From Anopheles merus (taxonomy: Eukaryota; Arthropoda; Insecta; Diptera; Culicidae), in assembly GCF_017562075.2 (NCBI RefSeq), contig NC_054083.1, positions 9,988,768-10,052,767 on the forward strand: 64,000 bases of DNA. Reading direction: 5' to 3'. Shown in pieces: positions 9,087 through 19,362 of the stretch (position 1 is its first letter; every line of letters starts with the position of its first letter). The notes under the pieces were generated by a model. It worked only from the letters and a program-made list of their open reading frames with translations, did not search any database and was not told where the DNA came from. The position numbers and the translations under genes are program-made.

Positions 9087-9565
9087 CCGGAACCGCCCGG
9101 AATCGTCCGGAATCGTCTGGATTCAACGGAATCGTGCGGAATCGTTGGAACTGTTCGGAATCGTCTGGAATCAACCGGAATCGACCGGAATCGCCCGGAA
9201 TCGCCCGGAATTGCACGGAATCGTCGTAATTAACCGGAATCGTCGGAATAGTCGGAATTCTATTTCATTTCATGTCATTTATTCAGTGCATAACCTAATA
9301 CAAATAGATACAAACAGTAACACAAGAAGCTAGATTGCATGTCGAACGATATTGAGGAACTCAGTGTGCGACATTCCTGGCTCAAATGTACGACAGACAG
9401 CATTGACATATGCGCGGCGGCCGGAACGTGAACGTGAATCGTCGGAACAGTCGCAATCGATCGGAATCGACTGGAATCGCCCGGAATCGACCGGAATCAT
9501 CTGGAATCGTAGGAATTGTTCGGAATCGACCGGAATGAACCGGAATCGTGAGGAATCGTAGTCAA
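9087..9565. repeat. GGAATCG subterminal minisatellite, left arm (two blocks)
   Basis: Blocks at about 9087-9252 and 9430-9565 are built of 7- to 15-base units around CCGGAATCG(A/C)C. They are split by about 170 bases whose edge carries TTTCATTTCATGTCATTTATTC, resembling the 3' end of a TGAAA-tailed non-LTR element. Mirror blocks lie at 16388-16500 and 16690-16856. Subterminal repeats like these often serve as transposase-binding arrays; that is inference. Confidence 0.75.
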
Positions 9566-10347
9566 CCGATAGTAGTAAATGTTAGAAGCCACATTTAAGA
9601 CATATTTCACTTTTTCCGTCATTGCTTTGCATGCATCTCCAAACGCACCGCTTCCCAAAAATGTTTGGAGTGTTCATAAAACCTCTTAGTATACTGGTAA
9701 CAAAAGAGCTTACCCGGAACCCGGAACAAAAGAGCTTAGGAATCGAACCCATAAAGGACATGTTATTAAAGTCGTGCGACTTGATAACTGTGTTCATAAT
9801 TAGAGACGTGCGTAGCTTTAGAAATCAAAATCGTACAAATGTAAGAATGTTATTAGTTGTTGATTAACACTAGGTTTACGGAACCCGTCGATTCGACGGA
9901 ATTTTAACTTTGCAGTGTAATACGAACAATACATTTTGTTTAATTTAGATTTTTTTCTTTTCGTAAACTCATCGTAACATACTATAAGTTTCTAACTTAA
10001 AACTATATTTACATTATATATTAAACGTTTCAAGTCATTCATATGTTCACTGCTAATTCATGATGCTTTAATCACCTATAAATTAATTTACAAAATTTGG
10101 TTTAAAAGTTATTCATATTTTCATATCTATTATAAAATTCTATACTTCAAGCAATACGGTCTTTTCGGACCGTTCCTCCTGAATAAAAAATAAAATTCTA
10201 TAGTAACTTAAACACTCATTTACATTATTGGAGCCTCTATTTTTTGCAAATCGTATGCTGATTCATTACAGTTGTAGGTTTTCAAAATTATGTTGGACAA
10301 AAATTATTTCTTTTAATTTTTTGACGTCAACCTATTTCTCTGCTCCG

Positions 10348-11474
10348 TTAAGATATAACCTGCTTTTGAAAATATGCATTCACAAGGAACAGAAGGCGCA
10401 GGAATTCTGAGATATTTTTTAGCAAGCGTTGATAATATGGATATACTACTTCTCTTTCCTTCCACCAGATAAATGGATCGCATTTTACCTGTAGATTTTG
10501 CTCAGACAAATAGCGATCCAGCTCAATCGCGGCAAGAATTCTAGAAGGACTGATTGAATGTTCTGTACTGCTAACTTTTTTTAATGGTTGCCAAATATCC
10601 TCATCACTATTGCTACCGTTATCGCTTTCCTCGAGTGTATGAATGCTATTTGTGTTATAATGTGGAAGCATCTTTTTAATCATTTTTTCGTAAGTGTCTT
10701 GGTATTGCACATTGTTTCCCAAAAATCCTTCTTTTTTAAATCTTGGGTCTAGGAAAATCCCGCATGACATAATTTCTAAATTATTTGTTGCCTCGAACTT
10801 ATCCTCAAGTTCAACTATTAGTACGTCTACTAGTTCAGCTACCTTTTCATGAAAGATTTCTTTCTCTCTTTTTCCTTCATTTTTTGCAATAAGGACCTAG
10901 TTAAAAACCCCATTATTGAAATTGTCACTGTTTTTTCTGCCATAATTTCGACTGTAACTGTGTTAGAAAGCTTCAAGATTTTGGTAGCCTGTTCTATGAT
11001 GCACAAATCGTCTTCATCTAGCTTGGATTTGATTTTCAGTGTGGCAATACACGATGCTAGTGGGATCCTATTTTGTTTAATATGATCTAAGATTTCGTAC
11101 GTGGAATTCCATCGAGTGGGACAATCTTGTTTTAGTTTTAGTTCAGGGTGATTTAAATTCGTTTGCATTTCAGAAAGCTTATTGGCAGCTTTTGAGCTTT
11201 TTTTGAAGTGCATGACTACATTTTTAACTTTCTCTAATGTAGACGAAATCTTAGGAAGTGCATCTTTAACTACAAAATTTAAGGTATGGGCACCACACGG
11301 GAGATGAGAAATATTTAAAAGTGTTGCAGCTGATAGCATATTGCTAGCGTTATCTGTAACCAAAGTGACTCATTTGCTGGTAATATTAAAGGAGTCTGTT
11401 ATTTTCGTGATCAAATCAGCTACATTCTTCCCGGTGTGACTTTTGCAAAACTCAGAGCAATCTAATAAATGTGA
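10348..11474 (-). pseudogene. hAT-family transposase, C-terminal half (left arm)
   Basis: Minus-strand remnant. The segment at 10839-11363 contains VTDNASNM, HTLNFVVKDAL and DCPTRWNSTYEIL, hallmarks of the hAT RNase H-like DDE domain. The segment at 10348-10770 contains LDPRFK and the dimerisation signature ELDRYLSEQ followed by DPFIWW. A frameshift or stop near 10800 separates them. The N-terminal BED finger is missing because the inverted repeat ends first. This arm is less damaged than the right arm. Not functional alone. Confidence 0.85.
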
Positions 11475-12097
11475 TATTTAATCTCACCCTACCGTACACG
11501 GTGTTGCAGCCAGGGTGATCCAGAGGGGACGAGGTAGCGTGCCGTCACGGCTGCAGTCGAACAGGCGTCACCAATTGCGCCTCGGCTGCATCCACAGCAT
11601 AAATAGAGGGCGATGAGCCATGCCGCCCTGGCTGCAGCCCCGTTGCAACGGGACACACATTTTGTCCAGCCAAAGCATCGTAGGAGGGCGAGGAACCATG
11701 CCGCCCGAGTTTTTCATCTCTGCCGCCCGTCATCGTAGAAATACATCGCTGCTGCCCTGGGGCAAGCATCATAGCGGCATCATCATCATCGTCATCATCA
11801 TCGCGGCATCATCATCATGGGCAAGCATCATCGCGGCATCATCATCGTCATCATCATCGCCATCATCATCGTCGTCACCTCATCGCCGCCGTCCCAGGGA
11901 GTGGCACAGCAGCAGCATCACCACTGCGTTATCGCCATCGCGGTGAGGGCCGAGTGTTGCAGCAACCGCTGTTCAGCGCGACAACATCGGTTCCCCACAT
12001 CTTGGCAGCATCGGCCGGAAGGGTGTCACCACGCCGGTATTCCCTTAGTGGAATACCCCCGCGTCGGTTCGACCCCTTCGGTATTAAAAGGGGGAGA
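11475..12097. other. Core region with (CAT)n microsatellite
   Basis: GC-richer DNA with a CAT/ATCATCATCG microsatellite at about 11766-11880 and repeats of CATGCCGCCC(T/G). No recognisable protein. It runs into the LTR-like segment through a purine tract (AAAAGGGGGAGA at 12086-12097), so it may be internal sequence of an LTR element. Confidence 0.4.
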
Positions 12098-12412
12098 TGT
12101 TGTGGGCAGCCGTGCCGACCTCTGGACTTGCCGTGGCAGTTGCGCTGCCACCGGTCAACGTCCAGGAGGACGATGGTGTGTCACGCGCAAGGCGTAGTCC
12201 CGAGCGCACGATGAGAGTGTGTTAGCGATCCGATCGAGCAGGAGCTCTCGGCAAGGGCGCTCGGTGCGGCTGGTTCGCTACCACCGCAATTGTATCATTT
12301 TAAAGTGTTCAAATTGTTTCATTATTTATATTATGTACGTTTTAAGTATTTGAATAAAATTAAAAGTACCAAACCCAATAGTTAATTAATTCTAATATTG
12401 TAGAAAATAACA
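12098..12412 (+). repeat. Candidate LTR (copia-like)
   Basis: 315 bases starting TGTTGTGGGC and ending AAAATAACA, i.e. TGTT...AACA ends. A polypurine tract lies just upstream (AAAAGGGGGAGA) and AATAAA sits at 12354-12359. The polypurine tract followed by TGTTG is a typical 3' LTR boundary. I find no partner LTR or pol sequence in the window, so it is tentative. Confidence 0.45.
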
Positions 12413-13137
12413 CCGGGTGTGAAATTGGAGGAAAACTTGTGATATTTGGGAAATATGTAAAATAACGTGTAGGCGGTTGAACTTTCACTTTGATAATGTG
12501 TATTCACTTGTCCGTTTGAGTTCATTTGTACATGCTTTAATTCATTACATAGTTCATTTAATCCTCATCTATTTCCTTGTTTATATGTGTTGTCAAGTGT
12601 TGTCTGTTTCTAATCCCGTTACCATAATCCCATAATTCATGCCATAATAAAATTTTATTCAAATAAATATATACATAGAAATTCAAACAAATATTCTATT
12701 TCTTTCAATTTAGTCGTGCATAAATGAAAATGTATTTTTAAATTTTGGTTTCAAGGTAAACTTTCGAAGTAGAAAAAATAATTTCTTTCGTTTAAGTTAT
12801 AAAGAAAAACATTTGTTTTTTTTTTCTAAAACATCGAATTTCTTTTTATTTATTTGTATTATTAGTTTAGTCTTGCCAACTGTCTAAAATTATGTTTAAA
12901 TGCCTTATTTCAATTAAAAGTTCTTCTTCCGTGAGAACTTCTACTTTCTTTTCTGGTGGTTTCGGCAAGCACATTTCTCATGCTTTTAGTTTAGTATCGG
13001 AAGCTACCAGAATCTCGAAACCTGCGGGTCGATTGTCCCCTCAAGGTATTTGTAGAATGCCGCCGTGCATTCCTCGAGTAGCTCGTAAGGGATCGCCGAT
13101 CCTACGTTCACCAGATTTCGTTCGTTTATGGTTTCGT
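12413..13137. other. AT-rich spacer, no recognised gene
   Basis: AT-rich with homopolymer runs. A minus-strand frame reaching from the tandem repeat to about 13004 includes LVNVGSAIPYELLEEC and looks somewhat protein-like, but I do not recognise a family and it overlaps repeat DNA. Confidence 0.3.
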
Positions 13138-13525
13138 GATAAAGCCGATCACTGTTGCACCCGCGCACGGTGTGGCTAGCTTTTGCTGTCCTGTGCCAAC
13201 TTCTTTCGTAGTGTACGATCGATTTGACCGTTAAGTTTTGCACACTTCGCCAATGAAGCGACAGTGTGTGTTCAATTCCATTGATAAAGCCGATCACTGT
13301 TGCACCCGCGCACGGTGTGGCTAGCTTTTGCTGTCCTGTGCCAACTTCTTTCGTAGTGTGCGATCGATTTGATCGTTAAGTTTTGCACACATCGCCAATG
13401 AAGCGACAGTGTGTGTTCAATTCCATTGATAAAGCCGATCACTGTTACACCCGCCCAGGGTGTGACTAGCTTTTGCTGTCCTGTGTCAACTTCTTTCGTA
13501 GTGTGCGATCGATTTGACCGTTAAG
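13138..13525. repeat. 145-bp tandem repeat, 2.7 copies
   Basis: Units begin GATAAAGCCGATCACTGTT at 13138, 13283 and 13428, a constant 145-base period. The third copy is cut after GACCGTTAAG near 13525. Differences between units are few. It lies in the single-copy core of the inverted duplication. Confidence 0.9.
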
Positions 13526-14030
13526 AATTATTGATATTTAATGGGCCAGAAGATCGCTGAATAGGTCAGAAGGACCAAAACAGTACAAGAGATCGCACCA
13601 GCACACAACAGCGTGAACAGGGTCAGTTAATACCGCTTAGTTATCCAGTGCCAGTAAGTTTTTTTTCTCACAAATAATTGCAAGTCAGTGTTGTAAGCTG
13701 TGTTAGAAACATCTTTTGGTGCACTGTCGATCAGTAAACAACCAATGTGAAGCTACAAGTACAAAAGCCTAGAGCGTGTGTAAGAACTTTTGCGGTAACG
13801 TTCTCACCATTTGAATTGCTGAAAGAGATCGCGTTTCAGCTGTACAAGTACAAGTGCTGTGAAGTTTGTAGGAACGATCCTTTAGCGCACCAGTGATTGC
13901 TGCATTTTTGCGGTGGACGTTCTGACCATTTCTAGGGTATAGAGTTATAGGTAAGGAAAAATTGATCGCTGTTTTAAAAGTATTAGTAAACTAGAAATAC
14001 ATTTGAATTGTGTGTTTCCAGTTTCGCACT

Positions 14031-15560
14031 ATGACACTCCCAACCAGCGATGTATGGCTGCATTACGTGAAATCTGAAGGTGGAGGTAAATGTCGTTACT
14101 GCCAACAGGTAGTGTCGTACACTTAAAGCTCAACATCTAACTTGAAACGGCATCTCAGTCGTAAACATCCTACTGTTCCGCTGCATAGAAATAACCCTCT
14201 ATCGACAACTTACGTTCTACCTACAAGAAAAAGTATTTCAAACGGTGCGTTACCAGCGCTTTATAATGATACGCTCAAAGTCAAAGTCGTGCAAACCAAC
14301 TTACTCACAGCATCAACAATTTCATTACCTGCTGATTGTTGGACAAAAATCAATAATGATAGTTTTTGTGCAGTTACAGCACATTATATTAACAGTAAAT
14401 ACGAACTGTGTTCACAGTTATTAGATTGCTCTGAGTTTTGCAAAAGTCATACGGGAAGAATGTAGCTGATTTGATCACGAAAATAACAGACTCCTTTAAT
14501 ATTACCAGCAAATGAGTCACTTTGGTTACAGATAACGCTAGCAATATGCTATCAGCTGCAACACTTTTAAATATTTCTCATCTCCCGTGTGGTGCCCATA
14601 CCTTAAATTTTGTAGTTAAAGATGCACTTCCTAAGATTTCGTCTACATTAGAGAAAGTTAAAAATGTAGTCATGCACTTCAAAAAAAGCTCAAAAGCTGC
14701 CAATAAGCTTTCTGAAATGCAAACGAATTTAAATCACCCTGAACTAAAACTAAAACAAGATTGTCCCACTCGATGGAATTCCACGTACGACATCTTAGAT
14801 CATTTTAAACAAAAATAGGATCCCACTAGCATCGTGTATTGCCACACTGAAAATCAAATCCAAGCTAGATGAAGACGATTTGTGCATCATAGAACAGGCT
14901 ACCAAAATCTTGAAGCTTTCTAACACAGTTACAGTCGAAATTATGGCAGAAAAAAACAGTGACATTTCAATCATGGGTTTTTAACTAGGTCCTTATGCAA
15001 AAAATGGAAGAAAAAGAGAAATAAGGAACAACAATTAGCATAAGAAAGCATTAGCTGAACTTGTAAACGTACCCAATAGTTGAACTTGAGCGATCAAGTT
15101 CGAGGCAACAAATAATTTAGAAATTATGTCATGCGGGATTTTCTAGACCAAGATTTTAAAAGAAGTTTTTGGGAAACAAGGTGCAATACCAGGACACTTA
15201 CGAAAAAATGATTTTTTATTAAAAGATCGCTTCTGACCACATTATTAACACAATAGCAGTTTCATACACTCGAGGAAGCGGATAACGGTAGCCAACAGTG
15301 ATGAGGACTAGTTGGCAACCATTTAAAAAAGTTAGCAGTACAGAACATTCAATCGAGGCCTTTAGAATTCTTGTCCGCGGATTGAGCTGGATCGCTATTT
15401 GTTGAGCAAAATCTACATGTAAAAAATGCGATCCATTTACTGGAGGAAGCGATAAAGAGATAGATGAGTATTTCCATATTAAAAACGTTGCAGTAAAAAT
15501 CATCTTCTAGAATTCTTGCGCGCTTCTGTTCCTTGTAAAATGCGAATATTTGGAAAAAAG
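14031..15560 (+). pseudogene. hAT-family transposase with BED finger (right arm)
   Basis: From the ATG at 14031, preceded by a splice-like TTTCCAG. The N-terminus begins TSDVWLHYVK and holds a BED-type zinc finger (CRYC ... HLSRKH) broken by an in-frame TAA at 14124. Homology continues as LLTASTISLPADCWTKI, then a frameshift near 14465-14520, then VTDNASNM and DCPTRWNSTY, then an early stop at 14816 and many small lesions in the C-terminal part. Its 3' part is the inverted copy of the left-arm gene. The BED finger would bind transposon ends; the protein cannot be made now. Confidence 0.83.
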
Positions 15561-16387
15561 AAGGGTATATTTAACGGAGCAGAGACATAGGTTGACGTCA
15601 ACAAAAAATTAAAAGAAATGATTTTGTCCAACATAATTTTGACAACCTACAACTGTAATGAATCAGCATTCGATTTGCAAAAAATAGAGGCTCCAATAAT
15701 GTAAATGAGTGTTAAGTTACTATAGAATTTTATTTTTTATTCAGAAGGAACGGTCCGAAAAGACCGTATTGCTTGAAGTATAGAATTTATAATAGATATG
15801 AAAATATGAATAACTTTAAACCAAATTTTGTAAATTAATTTATAGGTGATTAAAGCATCATGAATTAGCAGTGAACATATGAATGACTTGAAACGTTTAT
15901 ATATAATGTAAATATAGTTTTAAGTTAGAAACTTATAGTATGTTACGATGAGTTTACGAAAAGAAAAAAAATCTAAATTAAACAAAATGTATTGTTCGTA
16001 TTACACTGCAAAGTTAAAATTCCGTCGAATCGACGGGTTCCGTAAACCTAGTGTTAATCAACAACTAATAACATTCTTACATTTGTACGATTTTGATTTC
16101 TAAAGCTACGCACGTCTCTAATTATGAACACAGTTATCAAGTCGCACGACTTTAATAACGTGTCCTTTACAGGTTCGATTCCTAAGCTCTTTTGTTCCGG
16201 GTTCCGGGTAAGCTCTTTTGTTCCGAGTTCCGGGTAAGCTCTTTTGTTACCAGTATACTAAGAGGTTTTATGAACACTCCAAACATTTCTGGGAAGCCAC
16301 ACTTGCCGGAGATGCATGCAAAGCAATGACGGAAAAAGTGAAATATGTATTAAATGTGGCTTCTAACATTTACTACTATCGGTTGAC

Positions 16388-16856
16388 TACGATTCCTCAC
16401 GATTCCGGTTCATTCCGGTCGATTCCGAACAATTCCAACGATTCCAGATGATTCCGGTCGATTCCGGGCGATTCCAGTCGATTCCGGTCGATTGCAACTG
16501 TTCCGACGATTCACGTTCACGTTCCGGCCGCCGCGCATATGTCAATGCTGTCTGTCGTACATTTGAGCCAGGAATGTCGCACACTAAGTTCCTCAATATC
16601 GTTCGACATGCAATCTTGCTTCTTGTGTTACTGTTTGTATATATTTGTATTAGGTTATGCACTGGATAAATGACATGAAATGAAATAGAATTCCGACTAT
16701 TCTGACGATTCCGTGCGATTCCGGGCGATTCCGGTCGGTTCAGGTTGATTCCGGTTGATTACGGTCGATTCCGAACGGTTCCAACGACTTCGCACGATTC
16801 CGTTGATTCCAGACGATTTCGGACGATTCAGGGCGGTTCCGGCCTGTCGGATTGAA
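16388..16856. repeat. GGAATCG subterminal minisatellite, right arm (two blocks)
   Basis: Reverse-complement partner of 9087-9565: CGATTCCGG units at about 16388-16500 and 16690-16856. They are separated by sequence carrying ATAAATGACATGAAATGAAAT at 16666-16686, which looks like a TGAAA-tailed non-LTR 3' end. The hAT terminus follows, ending at 16934. Confidence 0.75.
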
Positions 16857-16934
16857 ACCCTTCGGAATTGGGTTTGAAATTGTTGGAATCGTCCGGACCC
16901 AGTTCCGCTTTATTGTGCGTTTTGCCCAACTCTA

Positions 16935-16969
16935 CTATGAACGCTTGGCGGCAACTAGCCAGTTATCCC
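16935..16969 (-). pseudogene. 28S rRNA gene fragment, right arm
   Basis: Exact reverse complement of 8956-8990, including the same three departures from the conserved 28S sequence. The shared mutations show that the arms were duplicated after this fragment had already decayed. The RT copy E begins at 16970. Confidence 0.8.
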
Positions 16970-17148
16970 GGCGTTTTTCCTGAATAACTTTTCCGGGAAA
17001 ATTAGGAAAATTCATTGGACGTGCGACTCGGGTGCGCGGGGAAAATCGGCTTGTTTGACCACCCGGACGTCCAAATCGGACGGTAAACGTTTATCTGCAC
17101 CACCAACGTACCAGAGGGCGCCACCTGTCAAAACTAAAACTGTCTATC

Positions 17149-17520
17149 TCCGGAACTGCTGGTCCGAGTTGGACGGGCAAGTGTTCGTTGGAATCGGCAT
17201 TGCCCCGGCTATCTACCAGTGCTGCCATTGCGGCCATTTTTGGCCATTCCAGGGTTGCCAGATTTCACAGTTGGTGATTATTTCAACTGTGTACCACTCC
17301 GGAACGGGTAGCCTCAGCCGAACGGGCAAGTGTTGGCTGACGTTGGCATTGGCCCGGCTACCCACACTGGTGGGCCAGCTTGGCCGATAACGCTCGCAGC
17401 AGTGTTGCCAGTTTTGTGACCAGAGCGAAAGTTTGAGAGCGAATATCTCCGGAACGGGTAGCCCTAGTCGAACGGGCAAGTGCTCGCTGAACTCGGCTTC
17501 AGCCAGGCTACGTGGCAGTG
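17149..17520 (+). repeat. Leader subrepeats of copy E (about 148-base period)
   Basis: Three related blocks begin near 17149, 17297 and 17446. Each contains CTCCGGAAC followed by a GAACGGGCAAGTG-like core and a CGGCT segment. A related block occurs in copy D's leader (near 23840, ending ACGGGAAAATG). Repeated leader units of this kind often carry the promoter in insect non-LTR elements; that role is inference. Confidence 0.65.
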
Positions 17521-17764
17521 CGGTCAGACGGGATCGCAATTGCTGACTCGTGGATGCCTGCTTCGAGGTATACGGAAATGCACGTCGAAATGTGCATTGG
17601 CCCAGCTTTCAACTTGTGATCGGAGTGTACCGTGGATCGTTTCGTATCGCGCGTTCAACGCAGAGTGCGACGGGCTGCGTTCATACCCTCGTATTAAGAG
17701 GTGCGCGTACGAACGAAATCGACATCTGAGCCGCAGAACATCAACCAGGCTGCGCAGCATCCCA

Positions 17765-17818
17765 GGGGTCATCCCGACCCCTCGGGGTCATATCGATCCC
17801 TAGGGTCATCTCGACCCC
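17765..17818 (+). promoter_or_regulatory. Three tandem hairpins before ORF1 (copy E)
   Basis: Units at 17765-17781, 17784-17800 and 17803-17818. Each is GGGGTC, a five-base loop, then GACCCC, with one G-U pair in the second and a 5-bp stem in the third. The last ends about 20 bases before the ORF1 ATG at 17839. Same architecture as copy B. Confidence 0.75.
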
Positions 17819-17838
17819 CAAGGGAGTCTATCCTGAAG

Positions 17839-18415
17839 ATGGAACTCCCAAATCGTAGTCTGAGGCCTCGGCAGCCATCCGTCGATTGCAGCTTGGGAGC
17901 GATCCCAAAGAAGGCCGTACTGGCTTCGAAAACCGACTCTGGACGCACGTCCATGACGGCGAAGGCAAACGAGGAAAAGGAAATTTGCCTGCACCTCATG
18001 CTGCAGGCGGAGAATGCCGAAAAGGCTGAACTAATGAAAACGGTGGCAAGCCTTCAAGCCACTATAGAGGGACTGCAGAAGCAGCTGGCGGAGGCACAGC
18101 AGGCCAGGTTATCCGCTGAAGCGGAAGCAAAAAAGGAGCGAGATGCCATGCTGGCCGAGATCCGGGACCTGGGGCAACAACTGCGCCGGGAGCTCTCCTG
18201 GCAACGCGGCCAACAGTAACAGCAGCAATCGCAACCTGGCCCATCTATGATGGAGGCGGTATCTTTGCGGGCCCCCCAGGAGTCGACGGGGGAAAACAAC
18301 CGGCAGTTGGAGCAGCCTAGCTTCGCCGATGTTGTTCGCCGCAAATACCGCGGTATGGCCAAGGGGAAGCCCCGGCAGCCCCCCCCAGCAGCAGCAGCAG
18401 CAACAGCAACAACAT

Positions 18416-18464
<49 letters not shown>

Positions 18465-19350
18465 CGCAGCGACAGTCGGTCGCAGGCTCGCAGCAGCAAC
18501 AACAGCAGCAGCAGCGACAGCCACAGCGACAGGCGATCGCCGGAGCAGCAGCAGCACCAGCGCAGACAGCAGCAGCAGCCACAACATCAGGGAGAGCGGT
18601 ATGTTCCACTGCAACTCCGGCAGCAGGCGCATCAACAGCAGCAGCGGCAGCAGCAAAAGGTTCGGCCAAGGCCGGACAAGATAGAGGTGGTCCCGAGTGC
18701 CGGACACTCCTGGTACACGTTGTACCAAAAAGTTCGGGATGCTGTCAAACAAGATCCGCACAATGGCCTTGAAGATCACTTGATAATGGGCAAACGGAGC
18801 CACGCTGCAAATCTCCGAATGGCTCTAAGTAACTCGGCCAATGCCAGCCTGGTCCGCGCAGAAGTCCAGGAGATTGTTGGTGACGCCGGACTAGCCCGGG
18901 TGATCACCGACATGGCCGATGTCTTGATAACCAACATCGATCCTCTGGCAACAGTTGAGGACATCAAGAAGGCCATTGAGGGAGAGTACCAGGAGCCGAT
19001 TGAAATCGCCCGAGTGAGCGCGTGGGAGCTGCAAGATGGAACCCAGCGAGCTAGAGTCCGCCTGCCCGCTAAGGCTGCCGCTGCCCTCAAGGGGTCGAAG
19101 CTCCGACTCTGTGGCTGCATCAGCAAAATAAGAGGCGTCGAAAGGGCAGCACCTGAGCGCCAGCGATGCTATTGCTGCCTGGAGCGCGGTCACCTTGCAC
19201 ACGCATGCCGTTCCCCGACAGACCGTCAGCAACTCTGCATCCGGTGTGGCAGTGAAGGTCACCAAGCCGGGACTGCTCCAGCGACGTTAAGTGTGCGGCC
19301 TGCGGTGCACCTCATCGCATCGGGCTCATGAGCTGCGAACATCCGGCTTC
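17839..19350 (+). pseudogene. ORF1 Gag-like protein of copy E (broken)
   Basis: From the ATG at 17839: a short N-terminal segment, then a coiled coil (TVASLQATIEGLQKQLAEAQ, about residues 70-115). A nonsense TAA lies at 18217-18219. A frameshift in a C run near 18380-18387 precedes a long CAG (Gln) tract to about 18660. The conserved part continues from about 18690, with two intact knuckles (CYCCLERGHLAHAC and a CIRCGSEGH variant). A frameshift near 19270 removes the third knuckle. Role as in copy B; not translatable as one protein. Confidence 0.85.
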
Positions 19351-19362
19351 GCCTTCAATCTA

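Larger units (their letters stand above)
8991..11474 (-). mobile_element. hAT transposon remnant, left arm
   Basis: It begins at the 28S fragment with TAGAGTTGGGCAAAACGC, a terminus of the style used by hAT elements. Subterminal GGAATCG repeats and AT-rich DNA follow, then transposase sequence running rightward to leftward. It is cut at about 11474, where the inverted-repeat homology ends, so the 5' half of the gene is absent from this arm. Confidence 0.7.
8956..16969. repeat. 8.0-kb inverted duplication centred near 12.96 kb
   Basis: The left arm, 8956 to about 11474, is the reverse complement of about 14430-16969, with point differences and small indels. Each arm runs from a 28S fragment through a hAT end, two blocks of GGAATCG minisatellite and hAT transposase sequence. 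The non-duplicated core (about 11475-14430) holds the 5' part of the right-hand hAT gene, a 145-bp tandem repeat and LTR-like DNA. Homology stops exactly at the RT insertion points, so the outward-facing RT elements bound the structure. Confidence 0.85.

Noticed and set aside
18329..18772. Long poly-Ala, poly-Leu, poly-Cys or poly-Ser open frames on either strand of the CAG tracts (also at 7157-7700 and 24662-25154)
   Set aside because: They are alternative-frame readings of the glutamine-coding repeats in ORF1.
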